From: Poriferisodalis sp965198245
GTDB taxonomy: Bacteria > Actinomycetota > Acidimicrobiia > Acidimicrobiales > Poriferisodalaceae
Direction: 5' to 3'
NCBI RefSeq assembly: GCF_965198245.1
Contig: NZ_OZ240249.1
Coordinates: forward strand, 3,286,001-3,350,000
DNA: 64,000 nucleotides
Each line of letters begins with the position of its first letter. Position 1 is the first letter of the stretch. Made by a program: the position numbers and the translations under genes. Shown piece after piece: positions 8,701 to 15,178 of this stretch. The notes under the pieces are model-generated. The model was given only the letters and a program-made list of their open reading frames with translations. It ran no database searches and had not been told where the DNA came from.

Positions 8701-8901
8701 AGCGGCCTGACCCCTGGCACCACCTACACCGCCGAAGCGATCTTCCGGCTCATCAGCGAAGAGCAATACATCGGCAGCGGCGGCTCGGGCTTCATGCAGC
8801 CCGAAGACTTCATCCCCACCTGGGACGGAGGCTTCTACCCCGGCGGCATCTGGTCACCCACACACCTCGTCGGCCGGGTCACCTTCACCACCAACCCATA
8901 G
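5713..8901 (+). CDS. Secreted multi-domain fibronectin type III protein, copy 2
   Basis: A 1062-residue paralogue of the 683-4036 product, nearly identical through the signal peptide, first FN3 domain, acidic linker (one 11-residue unit longer), the WALTPSGLNVGDEFRLLFLT module and the next FN3 domains. It then diverges. Between GWGHNTC and DDSYVTVSGL the variable segment is of another type (DLSPRALEALGLITNADTAT, then IDQWLDAVFGRRLADFQGSG), and the common C-terminal region ends GGIWSPTHLVGRVTFTTNP. ATG 5713 has no ribosome site because the poly-C tract abuts it. The better-placed upstream start is out of frame, so expression may be low or off in this allele. Function unknown; surface or secreted by inference. 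Confidence 0.78.
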   Translation: MSARRRRRSVPAALAAMALAAAVLSPAVGASASSLHPKGLSAQLQDGVVTLSWNAPVDDAGSVTGYQVLRRRPGVDAVGTFHVVADDTATGDVSFVDRCADQPGTAYTYRVKARRGDQLSRWGNYSRVNLAADYVAADPVTGCDPDTGAPPTDPDPDNSDNGDPDNGELAPEPEPDPDPDPEPDPDPDPDPDPDPSNDDGDPDNGDDGNDGDPDNGDDGNDGDPDDGDGGDGDGGDPRSAVTVDTSDLPDKQFVPPPDDGEEGVVVRSSHPSSTAVPENWALTPSGLNVGDEFRLLFLTHTGSRRPNSADIADYNAYTQGQANAGSAHSAIKPYASGFRVVASTADVDARDNTSTTYTDTDKGVHIYWLNGSKIADGYQDFYDGSWDDEANPRRRQGTRWVPVNRRVWTGSFNNGTAKGSTALGRSNVEVGRLNNSGRVLSEGFVPNTWPSTPYYALSEVFTVGAATSTPVFDDRSTMPGLPASYPNTLGYDPGAPPAFAREDALTPDNENDPDRVAEITGHGASAFVPSNVTVTAVSNGMYITWQPPSQRSACADYDIERVPGPQTWHSARIWQNGVLTDYVRRWVEEDRTKSYWKYTCTDRRPIRGYEIYRTSFGHVHTGGGTVVDLSDSGPRLIDTENHNGRGTYAVLDISGDAKVGPRHHNYQIRALYGRNADDNPDRDFGSRLTEGTWIERERDAARPNAQSPQGLTVSIPTKQAVADGTALAINLDWDPPASDASSVTGYVIQRRLVTQSERALPFADVHTITGTNTTAWSDAGSEVTVEVDRSIYDNNGDFVRTDTFDEIAPLTQFSYRVIAVRNTVRSNPSKAVSTDSTRQLPAAGLVTVTNRWRTGATIRVDMTGDTLTSVHAAHHLALAAPNQQQQNRLLHVGIGYKGWGHNTCIGDPGPRDLSPRALEALGLITNADTATAQQLEIAHGTIDQWLDAVFGRRLADFQGSGSVKADDPQYSLYGRNFATLFGSEGCMHEDDSYVTVSGLTPGTTYTAEAIFRLISEEQYIGSGGSGFMQPEDFIPTWDGGFYPGGIWSPTHLVGRVTFTTNP

Positions 8902-8969
8902 CCGCTCACGCGCGACGGCAGTATGACGAACGGCTCGCGCCTAGCGGGCGTCGGGTCGGGCGGCGTCGG

Positions 8970-9500
8970 CTATCTGGCGGCTGGGTCGGTGCTTCGCCAA
9001 GCGTCCAGCGTGCGTCTGGTCAGGATGCGAGCCCTTTGATCACGCGGGAACCACGCGATTTCTCGGTTTCCGCCGGTGGCTGCGGATCTGCAGTCGACTC
9101 CGTTCATTCCTGCGTCGAAGGCTGCTCGGCCGATGGGTTGGCATTGGTGGTGGGGCACCGGTTGCCCTTTGCCGTCTAGCGGGTATGTCGATGGCAGGCC
9201 GACCGCGGCGATGCCTTGGGGCGTATATGCATCTGCTGCGGAGCCGGGCGGCAACTCGACTTCCAGTATCACCGGTGAGGTCGCCGGGTCCAGGAAGCGG
9301 ACGTATGGGAACGGGTCGAACCTGAGCCGGAGGTTTGCTTCGACAGTCTGGCGGTCCTGATTGAGATACAGGCATGGCATGCCGGGCGGATTCCAGCGCT
9401 GTCCGTTGCCGACTGCGGCGTGCGAGCCATCAAGCGGATCGGTCCAATGAGCATCTGCGACGCGCAGGTAGCCACGCCCGCCGATCTCGACAGGCTGCAT
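8970..9500 (-). CDS. RES-domain toxin
   Basis: A 176-residue protein with the RES-type segment RWNPPGMPCLYLNQDRQTVE, where Arg and Glu are the family's conserved polar residues. RES toxins (for example ParT and MbcT) attack NAD+ or use it to modify a target. The ATG at 9500 follows the antitoxin stop by 2 nt (TGAACATG), so the pair is one coupled operon with the antitoxin first, as is usual for Xre-RES modules. A decayed homologue of the C-terminal part lies at 11,823-12,000. Whether this toxin degrades NAD+ or ADP-ribosylates a substrate cannot be told from sequence. Confidence 0.75.
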   Translation of the reverse strand: MQPVEIGGRGYLRVADAHWTDPLDGSHAAVGNGQRWNPPGMPCLYLNQDRQTVEANLRLRFDPFPYVRFLDPATSPVILEVELPPGSAADAYTPQGIAAVGLPSTYPLDGKGQPVPHHQCQPIGRAAFDAGMNGVDCRSAATGGNREIAWFPRDQRARILTRRTLDAWRSTDPAAR

Positions 9501-9502
9501 GT

Positions 9503-10282
9503 TCACGCCACGTCGGTGAAGTCGAAGCTCTTTCGCACGCTTGCGAGCAACCACCCATGCTCGTCGTCAGCGAACATCTCCAGCATGCTTCGGTCGCCGT
9601 AAGCGTCTGACTTCATGCGAGCGACGATTGGCGGGGTTCCCGGCCGCAGCCTGTAGTGCAATATGTCGGCGATCTCGGCGAGCGCGCCGATCTTCTCTCG
9701 CCGATCAGAAGGAGGCCCCCCGAGCAGCCACTTCTCCACTGCTTGGCGGGTCACTCCCATCACGTCAGCGACATCTGCGCTCGACAGGTCGAAAATCGCC
9801 ATCGCTCGTTGCAGCGGAGCGCCGTAGGTGCGCTCGAGCTCCACACCTGCGAGCGCTTTGCGAACCCAATCGAAATGGTGCTCGTCGATGCCGTCGCGCG
9901 CCCTGACGCACTGGTTCGGGATCCCGCCGAAATGCCCGCGCAGGCGGTCGACGACGACCTTGACGAACCCGATGCCGTCGGGCGTCGGGGCGAGCCACAC
10001 CAGGACAGGGATGTCGCGTTGCATCATCTGGCCGATGACTCCGAGGCGAGCCTCCGCAGCTTGCGGGGCACCCGCAGAGATGCCGCCATCGGGAGCGCCG
10101 ACCAGCGTGCGGATCGCTGCGTCTGCCAGTGCGTAGTAGCGCCTCAGCACGGGGATGCTGCACTCGCTCGAAACCATGGGCACGATGAGGTCGAACGCAG
10201 CTACGACATCAGGGACTGCCGCCGCTGCCACTGCCGCCGCTTCGTCCAAGTCGCCTCTGAGAATGTCCTCCACCGTGAACAT
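9503..10282 (-). CDS. Xre-like antitoxin of the RES module
   Basis: A 259-residue protein. The C-terminal half contains a helix-turn-helix (SSADVADVMGVTRQAVEKWL, about residues 168-187) followed by a MbcA/ParS-like tail. The N-terminal half is long for this antitoxin group and is not recognised; it includes IPVLVWLAPTPDGIGFVKVV. The ATG at 10,282 is 6 nt behind a TAACGT -10 box with TTGCAC 18 nt further up, so the start codon is probably the first base of the mRNA. It directly precedes the RES toxin. A truncated relative is encoded on the opposite strand at 11,140-11,820. Confidence 0.75.
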   Translation of the reverse strand: MFTVEDILRGDLDEAAAVAAAAVPDVVAAFDLIVPMVSSECSIPVLRRYYALADAAIRTLVGAPDGGISAGAPQAAEARLGVIGQMMQRDIPVLVWLAPTPDGIGFVKVVVDRLRGHFGGIPNQCVRARDGIDEHHFDWVRKALAGVELERTYGAPLQRAMAIFDLSSADVADVMGVTRQAVEKWLLGGPPSDRREKIGALAEIADILHYRLRPGTPPIVARMKSDAYGDRSMLEMFADDEHGWLLASVRKSFDFTDVA

Positions 10283-10288
10283 GGCGAC

Positions 10289-10318
10289 ACGTTACCGGAG
10301 CAGGCCACAAGAGTGCAA
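10289..10318 (-). promoter_or_regulatory. Promoter of the Xre-RES operon
   Basis: On the minus strand TTGCAC (10,318-10,313), an 18-nt spacer and TAACGT (10,294-10,289), followed 6 nt later by the ATG. Of the leaderless-type starts in this window, this is the one with the best -35 box. Confidence 0.6.
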
Positions 10319-10373
10319 CCTATTCCCTTTGCACATACGTTGCGACGGGGCTCGGGACCGTCATGACCTGGGC

Positions 10374-11109
10374 TCGGAGGGGCTGCCGGGAGCTACCCGA
10401 ACTCGCTGGGGTTCGATCCCGGCGCTTCCCCGGCGTTCGCCAGAGAAGATGCCGAGACGGAGGACAACGAGGGCAACCGGGTCGCTGAGATCACCGGCCA
10501 TGACGCTTCGCGGTTCGCGCCCCGCAACGTCACCGCGGAACTGACCGATGACGGCATCTTGATCAGCTGGCAACCGCACCTCGTTCGGGCACGTCTACCG
10601 CAACGGCACCGTGGAGCTGCTCTCGGACAGCCAGCCCCACCTGATCGGCACCGTCGTTGGAGAATCTGGCATCCGCAGCTTCACCGACACCAGCCGTGAC
10701 GCGCTGGTCGGCCCGCGCCGGCACATCTACGCGCACCGGTGCGACGATCCGGGTCGACATGACCGGCACCGGACTCACCTCTGTTCACGCCGCGCATCAC
10801 CTCGCTTTGGCCGCACCGAACAAGCACAAAGAGAACCGGCTGCTGCATGTCGGCATCGGCGCCACAGGCTGGGGACACAACACCTGCATCGGCAACCCCG
10901 GCACCAGCGACCTCTCACCGGCCGCACTGGAAGCCCGGGGGGTCCTCCCCAACGCCGACGCCGCGACAACCCAGCAGATCACGGACGCACGCCAGAGGAT
11001 CGACGACTGGCTCGACGCCGTGCCCGGACGACGCCTCGCCGACTGGGACGAAGGCATCTGGTCACCCGCACACCTCGTCGGCCGGGTCACCTTCACCACC
11101 GACTCATAA
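10374..11109 (+). pseudogene. Decayed third cassette of the FN3 family
   Basis: Successive frames give pieces matching the intact paralogues: SYPNSLGFDPGASPAFARED, then RVAEITGHDAS, then TSFGHVYRNGTVELLSDS, then TGATIRVDMTGTGLTSVHAA, and finally LLHVGIGATGWGHNTC with a copy-2-like variable segment (IDDWLDAVPGRRLADWDEGI) and the terminal WSPAHLVGRVTFTTDS stop. Internal deletions and frame changes break it, and it lacks the signal peptide and start. It could still act as a donor of 3' sequence for the intact genes; that is an inference. Confidence 0.8.
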
Positions 11110-11139
11110 CCGCGGGCCCATGGCCACATCGGACTCGGT

Positions 11140-11820
11140 GTGAACCGCCGTTGCCAGGCAAGCTCGGCGTACCAAGCCGAGCCAGAGAACTGCATCGCAG
11201 CACGAGCGCTTGCTGCGCTGCCGTCTCAGGACTCTGCCAGCGAGCATTCGCCTGCTGTGGTGTATTCGCTTCTGAGGCCTGCGTTCGTGCAGCTGCCATG
11301 GATCGCGCCTTCCGCTGACGGGATCGGCGTCATCACCGTGCTCGTCGACAGGGTGCGCGGCCTCGTCGGAGGGGTACCGCATCAGTGCGTACGTGCACGC
11401 AGCGACATCGACGAGCATTACCTGTCGTGGTTCTCCAAAGCCATGGGCGACATCGATTTCGAGCGCAAGAGCGCCACACCGCTGCGCAGAGCGATGGACA
11501 CGCTGGATCTGAACAGCGGCGCGATGGCGGAGCTCACCGGGGTCACACGCCAGGCAGTCGACAGATGGCTTGCCAACGGACCTCCGCCCGAGCGGATGCC
11601 CAAGATCGGCACCATTGTGCGAATCGCCGACCTGCTCCGCTACCGGCTGCGTGAAGGAATGCCGCCGATCGTGGCGCGACGCACGGCCCCTGCGTACGGG
11701 GATCGCACCATGCTCGAACTGATCGCCGCCGATGAACACGACTGGCTGCTCGGTGACATCGAGGAGATGTTCGACTACGCAACGGCACAGCCGCAGACGC
11801 ATTCACCCAATCCGGGCTGA
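11140..11820 (+). pseudogene. Truncated second copy of the Xre-like antitoxin gene
   Basis: From about 11,280 the frame (LPWIAPSADGIGVITVLVDR, then the HTH region AELTGVTRQAVDRWLANGPP, ending in EEMFDYATAQ) matches the C-terminal 60 percent of the antitoxin at 9503-10,282. The first roughly 100 residues of that protein are absent and are replaced by unrelated sequence from 11,140. The reading frame is open, so a shortened protein with the HTH could still be made. It runs in the opposite direction to the intact module. Confidence 0.65.
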
Positions 11821-11822
11821 CA

Positions 11823-12116
11823 TCACTCGGACTGCCGGCCAGCTATCCCCACGAAGCCGATGGAACCATCGTGCCTCACAGCAAATGCCAACCGATAGGC
11901 CAAGCAGCCTTCGATGCCGGGCACAACGGAGTCGACTGCCGATCAGCCGCCACACATGGCGGGCGAGAACTCGCATGGTTCCCCGAGACATTTGACACCG
12001 TGCGGATGCTCACGGCGATATGGGGCCTCCCGATCGCCGCTGTCGCAGCGGTTGTCTGGGGCATCGTGCGCTGGCTGCGACGCCAAGAGCGCACTCGCCG
12101 AGGTGCAACATCATGA
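11823..12116 (+). pseudogene. RES toxin C-terminal remnant
   Basis: Directly after the truncated antitoxin the frame reads SLGLPASYPHEADGTIVPHS and CQPIGQAAFDAGHNGVDCRS, matching the C-terminal part of the intact RES toxin (CQPIGRAAFDAGMNGVDCRS). The RES core with the conserved Arg and Glu is missing. After the homology the frame continues into a hydrophobic helix (IWGLPIAAVAAVVWGIVRWL). This is a deletion remnant of a second Xre-RES module. Confidence 0.75.
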
Positions 12117-12292
12117 GAGCAGCAGTCGCCTCTGTTGGCGTCGTCGCTCTGCCCGCCGAGCCCCTCGCTCAGGGTCCGAGCGCCGTGAGAGGCACCACGG
12201 CCAGGCCGTCAGGACGGTCGTAGCAGTACTCGCCGACGACAGCAGTCTGCAAACTCTCGTGGACCGCTGCGCGGATCAGCTGTGGCGGCCTG

Positions 12293-13066
12293 CTACACCG
12301 CGATGTCAGCGAACACTGGGGTGTGGTCTGAGGGCTTGGTGCCCTTGCGTGCATTTCGGTCGATCAAGCAGAACTGCGCGGCCGCCACCACCGGCTCAGT
12401 GCCGAGCAGCAGGTCGATGCGCAGGCCATGGCGCTTGTAGAAGGCACCGTCGCGGTAGTCCCACCAGCTGTACAGGCCCGCATCGTCGTAGTGCTCGCGG
12501 AAGATGTCCCGCAGCCCCCAGTCGCACACGTCGCGGATCGCTGCCCGCTCGCGCTCGGTGACATGGGTGCGCGGCTCGGGATTGTCCGGGTCCCACACGT
12601 CGCGGTCGTCGGGGCACACGTTGAAATCACCCCCCACCAGCACCGGTGCAGCCGGATCGCAGGTGGCCTCGAGGTGTGCCCGCAAGCGCCCGAGCCAGTC
12701 GAGCTTGTAGTGGTAGTGATCGTGGTCGACGGCTCGGCCGTTGGGCACATACACCGAGCTGACTGTCACACCGCCGCAGCGGGCAGAAATGATGCGGGCG
12801 TCGGGGTCAGGCTCTCGGCCGTCGGCAAAGCCGGCAATCGGGTCTTCGATCCCGACGGTTGACAGGATCGCCACACCGTTCCAGCGCCCCTCGCCATGGT
12901 GGATCGAGGCATAGCCCTGCGCCTCGAAGTGCAGATGCGGGAACTGCTCGTCGGACATCTTGGTTTCCTGCAGCAGCAGCACATCGGGCTCGGCATAGTC
13001 CAGCCACTCGTCGACCCGCTCCAGCCGGGCATTCAGGCTGTTGACGTTCCAGGTCGCGATACGCAC
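12293..13066 (-). CDS. xthA: Exodeoxyribonuclease III (AP endonuclease family)
   Basis: A 257-residue protein of the EEP nuclease fold, close to the usual exonuclease III length. Catalytic motifs are present: WNVNS (Asn7), LLLQETK (Glu34), VYVPNG, GGDFNV (Asp and Asn) and SDHTPV (the terminal Asp-His pair). The enzyme cleaves DNA 5' to abasic sites and removes 3' blocking groups in base excision repair. Two GTG codons are adjacent; the second (13,066) was chosen because a TAGCGT -10 box is 7 nt ahead and the protein then begins MRIATWNVNS, as in relatives. Confidence 0.92.
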   Translation of the reverse strand: MRIATWNVNSLNARLERVDEWLDYAEPDVLLLQETKMSDEQFPHLHFEAQGYASIHHGEGRWNGVAILSTVGIEDPIAGFADGREPDPDARIISARCGGVTVSSVYVPNGRAVDHDHYHYKLDWLGRLRAHLEATCDPAAPVLVGGDFNVCPDDRDVWDPDNPEPRTHVTERERAAIRDVCDWGLRDIFREHYDDAGLYSWWDYRDGAFYKRHGLRIDLLLGTEPVVAAAQFCLIDRNARKGTKPSDHTPVFADIAV

Positions 13067-13147
13067 CACGCTGACGCTAACGGCCCACCTCAGCGGGCGA
13101 GCGGCCTGTAGGTGATCCGGTGAGGTCCCGCGTCAACAAGTGAGGCA

Positions 13148-13849
13148 TCAGCGCAGGTCGAAGCCCACGAGGGTGGAGAGCTCACGCAGCGCCGCATCAG
13201 GATCGGTCACCTTGATCGCCTTCATGCCCATGGCGGCGGCCGGCTTGCAGTTGATGCCCAGGTCGTCCAGATAGGCCGTGCGGACCGGGTCGATGCCCAG
13301 CTTGGAGCACGCCAGCTCGTAGATGCGCGGATCGGGCTTGCGAAGTCCGACAACCGACGATTCGATCACCACCCTGAAGAGCTGCATCACCTCCGCTACT
13401 GCGGCCGCCGTGGCGGCATCCCGGGCCATCCCCGCACCATGGCCGGACCGCACGTTGTTGGTGATGCAGCCGACCGGCACACGCTCCACCAAGATCTCCA
13501 GTGCGCGCACCATCTGCGGTCGCAGCCCGCCGCTGAGGCACGCCAGCACCTGTGAACCCGACACCTCGAATCCCCGGTCGGCAGCCTCCGCCTCGAACAG
13601 GCCAGCGAATTCGTCGACGCTCACCTCGCTGCGCTCCAGCCGTGCCCACGCGTTGGTGTCGGGATTGGTGGCGTTGATCTGCCGGATGGTGTCGCGAGGC
13701 ACGCCAATGCGGTCCTCGTAGCGGTTGAACGACTCGAAGGGGCTCTCGGTGATCACGCCGCCGAAGTCGAAGAGCACCGCGTCGACTGTGCTGGATGGGC
13801 CTTCGGACACGGCCCGGCACGCTATCTGGGCCTGTTCGCCGCCGGGCAC
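13148..13849 (-). CDS. HAD-superfamily hydrolase, subfamily IA
   Basis: A 233-residue HAD phosphatase. Motif I is VLFDFGGVITE: the nucleophile Asp is present, but the usual second Asp is Gly, as in the YihX-like and epoxide-hydrolase N-domain branch. Motif II appears as ITNN, the motif III Lys as RKPDPRIYEL, and motif IV as YLDDLGINCKPA. The substrate cannot be inferred. It lies just downstream of xthA on the same strand, separated by about 80 bp in the other transcriptional sense of the pair. The GTG at 13,849 has no clear ribosome site, and an internal GTG at 13,810 (VSEGPSSTVDAVLFD) is a good alternative. Confidence 0.85.
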   Translation of the reverse strand: MPGGEQAQIACRAVSEGPSSTVDAVLFDFGGVITESPFESFNRYEDRIGVPRDTIRQINATNPDTNAWARLERSEVSVDEFAGLFEAEAADRGFEVSGSQVLACLSGGLRPQMVRALEILVERVPVGCITNNVRSGHGAGMARDAATAAAVAEVMQLFRVVIESSVVGLRKPDPRIYELACSKLGIDPVRTAYLDDLGINCKPAAAMGMKAIKVTDPDAALRELSTLVGFDLR

Positions 13850-13883
13850 AGCCAGCAGACAGCGGCCGAGACCGCGCGCCTAA

Positions 13884-13963
13884 CGCGCGAATTATTGCTC
13901 AAAGTCGCGCGAAAAGTACCAATAATCGCGCGAAACGCGCGAATATCCACCCTGATCGCGCGA
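13884..13963 (+). repeat. Five phased CGCGCGA motifs upstream of a small gene
   Basis: CGCGCGA occurs at 13,884, 13,906, 13,927, 13,936 and 13,957. The spacings are 22, 21, 9 and 21 bp, so most copies fall on the same face of the helix two turns apart. GCGAATTATTG and CAATAATCGC within the array are inverted relative to each other. The array ends 8 bp before the -10 box of the gene at 13,984, the place expected for a cooperative operator. Confidence 0.7.
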
Positions 13964-13971
13964 GCGTTCGC

Positions 13972-13977
13972 TAGGGT
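13972..13977 (+). promoter_or_regulatory. TAGGGT -10 box, leaderless start
   Basis: TAGGGT lies 6 nt before ATG 13,984, which puts transcription start at or next to the A of the ATG. No -35 box is recognisable, and the CGCGCGA array covers the region where one would be. Confidence 0.55.
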
Positions 13978-13983
13978 CCCGCC

Positions 13984-14262
13984 ATGGCTACGGACACAAC
14001 GACGTCGTCATCTCCGACTCCAACGCAAGCGCCAGCAACGAAACACAAGCGATGGAAGAGCCGGGCGGTGTCGCGGACCGTCGACGCGGGCAATTCGGCC
14101 TATTGCGCCGTGTGCGACGAACTCATCAAGTTCCGGGCGCGCATCAGGGCTGAGCAGATCATCTGCAATGTGTACGCGAAGAACCGTTGGGATCGTGTCG
14201 AGCACTACCACCCAGCGTGCTACGAGGAGGCAGGCAGCCCCTACGGTGAGCCCAACGGCTGA
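13984..14262 (+). CDS. Small Cys/His-rich conserved hypothetical protein
   Basis: A 92-residue protein not assigned to a named family. The first 25 residues are Thr/Ser/Pro-rich. The rest contains YCAVCDELIKFRAR, ICNVYAKNRWDRVEHYHPAC and SPYGEP, giving a CxxC, an isolated Cys and an HxHPxC group that could bind zinc. The tidy spacing of these residues and a strong leaderless promoter with a repeat array argue for a real gene. Function unknown; nucleic-acid or protein binding through a zinc knuckle is one possibility. Confidence 0.7.
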   Translation: MATDTTTSSSPTPTQAPATKHKRWKSRAVSRTVDAGNSAYCAVCDELIKFRARIRAEQIICNVYAKNRWDRVEHYHPACYEEAGSPYGEPNG

Positions 14263-14335
14263 GCCTGCACCGTCAGCAGAGCACTGTCAGTAGAGCACTG
14301 TCAGCTACGGCGACCGTGGAGCCCGCTCGGCCCGG

Positions 14336-15133
14336 CTAGAGCACCTGGCTCAAGAACAGCCTGGTGCGATCTTCGGCCGGATCGGTGAAGAAATGGTGGG
14401 GCGTACCCACCTCGACGATCTCGCCGCCCTCCATGAAGATGATGCGGTCGGCGACTTCTCGGGCGAAGCCCATCTCGTGGGTCACGACCATCATGGTCAT
14501 GCCCGAGCGTGCCAGCCCTTCCATCACGTCGAGCACCTCTTTGATCATCTCGGGGTCCAGCGCCGAGGTGGGCTCGTCGAACAGCATCACGCGGGGCTCC
14601 ATCGCCAGCGCCCGGGCGATCGCCACGCGCTGCTGCTGACCACCTGAGAGCTGGCCGGGGAACTTCTGCGCCTGCTCGGGGATGCCGACTCGTTCGAGCA
14701 GCGACTCCGCCAGTTCCTCGGCCTCGGGCCGCGACTTCTTGCGCACCCAGATCGGCGCCAGTGAGATGTTGTCCATCACGGTCAGGTGCGGAAACAGGTT
14801 GAACTGCTGGAAGACCATGCCGACTTCGGAACGGATCTTCTCGATGTTGCGCAGGTCGTTGGTCAGCTCGATGCCGTCCACGATGATCTGGCCGCTCTGA
14901 TGGGCCTCCAGCCGGTTGATGCACCTGATCCAGGTGCTCTTTCCCGAGCCTGACGGCCCGAGCACGACCACGATTTCCTGCTCCTTGATCGTGGCAGTAA
15001 TGCCGCTGAGGGCCTGAAAGTCACCGAACCACTTGTCGACGTCGCGGCACACGATCATGTCGTCGCGCGCCGCGAGCTCGTCGGACACCGCAATGGTGGC
15101 GTCGCCGTGGGCCGATTGTGCGCTCGAACTCAT
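14336..15133 (-). CDS. aapP: General amino-acid ABC transporter, ATP-binding protein
   Basis: A 265-residue ABC ATPase of the polar amino-acid (GlnQ/AapP) group. Walker A is GPSGSGKST, the Q-loop is GMVFQQFNLFPHLTVMDNI, the signature is LSGGQQQR, Walker B is VMLFDEPTSALDPE and the switch His is in VVTHEMGFA. It hydrolyses ATP at the inner membrane to drive uptake through the two permeases encoded just upstream. The ATG at 15,133 is chosen because AAGGGGGA precedes it at good spacing. It is the last gene of the aapJ-aapQ-aapM-aapP order. Confidence 0.93.
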   Translation of the reverse strand: MSSSAQSAHGDATIAVSDELAARDDMIVCRDVDKWFGDFQALSGITATIKEQEIVVVLGPSGSGKSTWIRCINRLEAHQSGQIIVDGIELTNDLRNIEKIRSEVGMVFQQFNLFPHLTVMDNISLAPIWVRKKSRPEAEELAESLLERVGIPEQAQKFPGQLSGGQQQRVAIARALAMEPRVMLFDEPTSALDPEMIKEVLDVMEGLARSGMTMMVVTHEMGFAREVADRIIFMEGGEIVEVGTPHHFFTDPAEDRTRLFLSQVL

Positions 15134-15178
15134 GGTCAAGTCCCCCTTATCGCCGGCCAGTCGGCCGGTGCTTCATTC

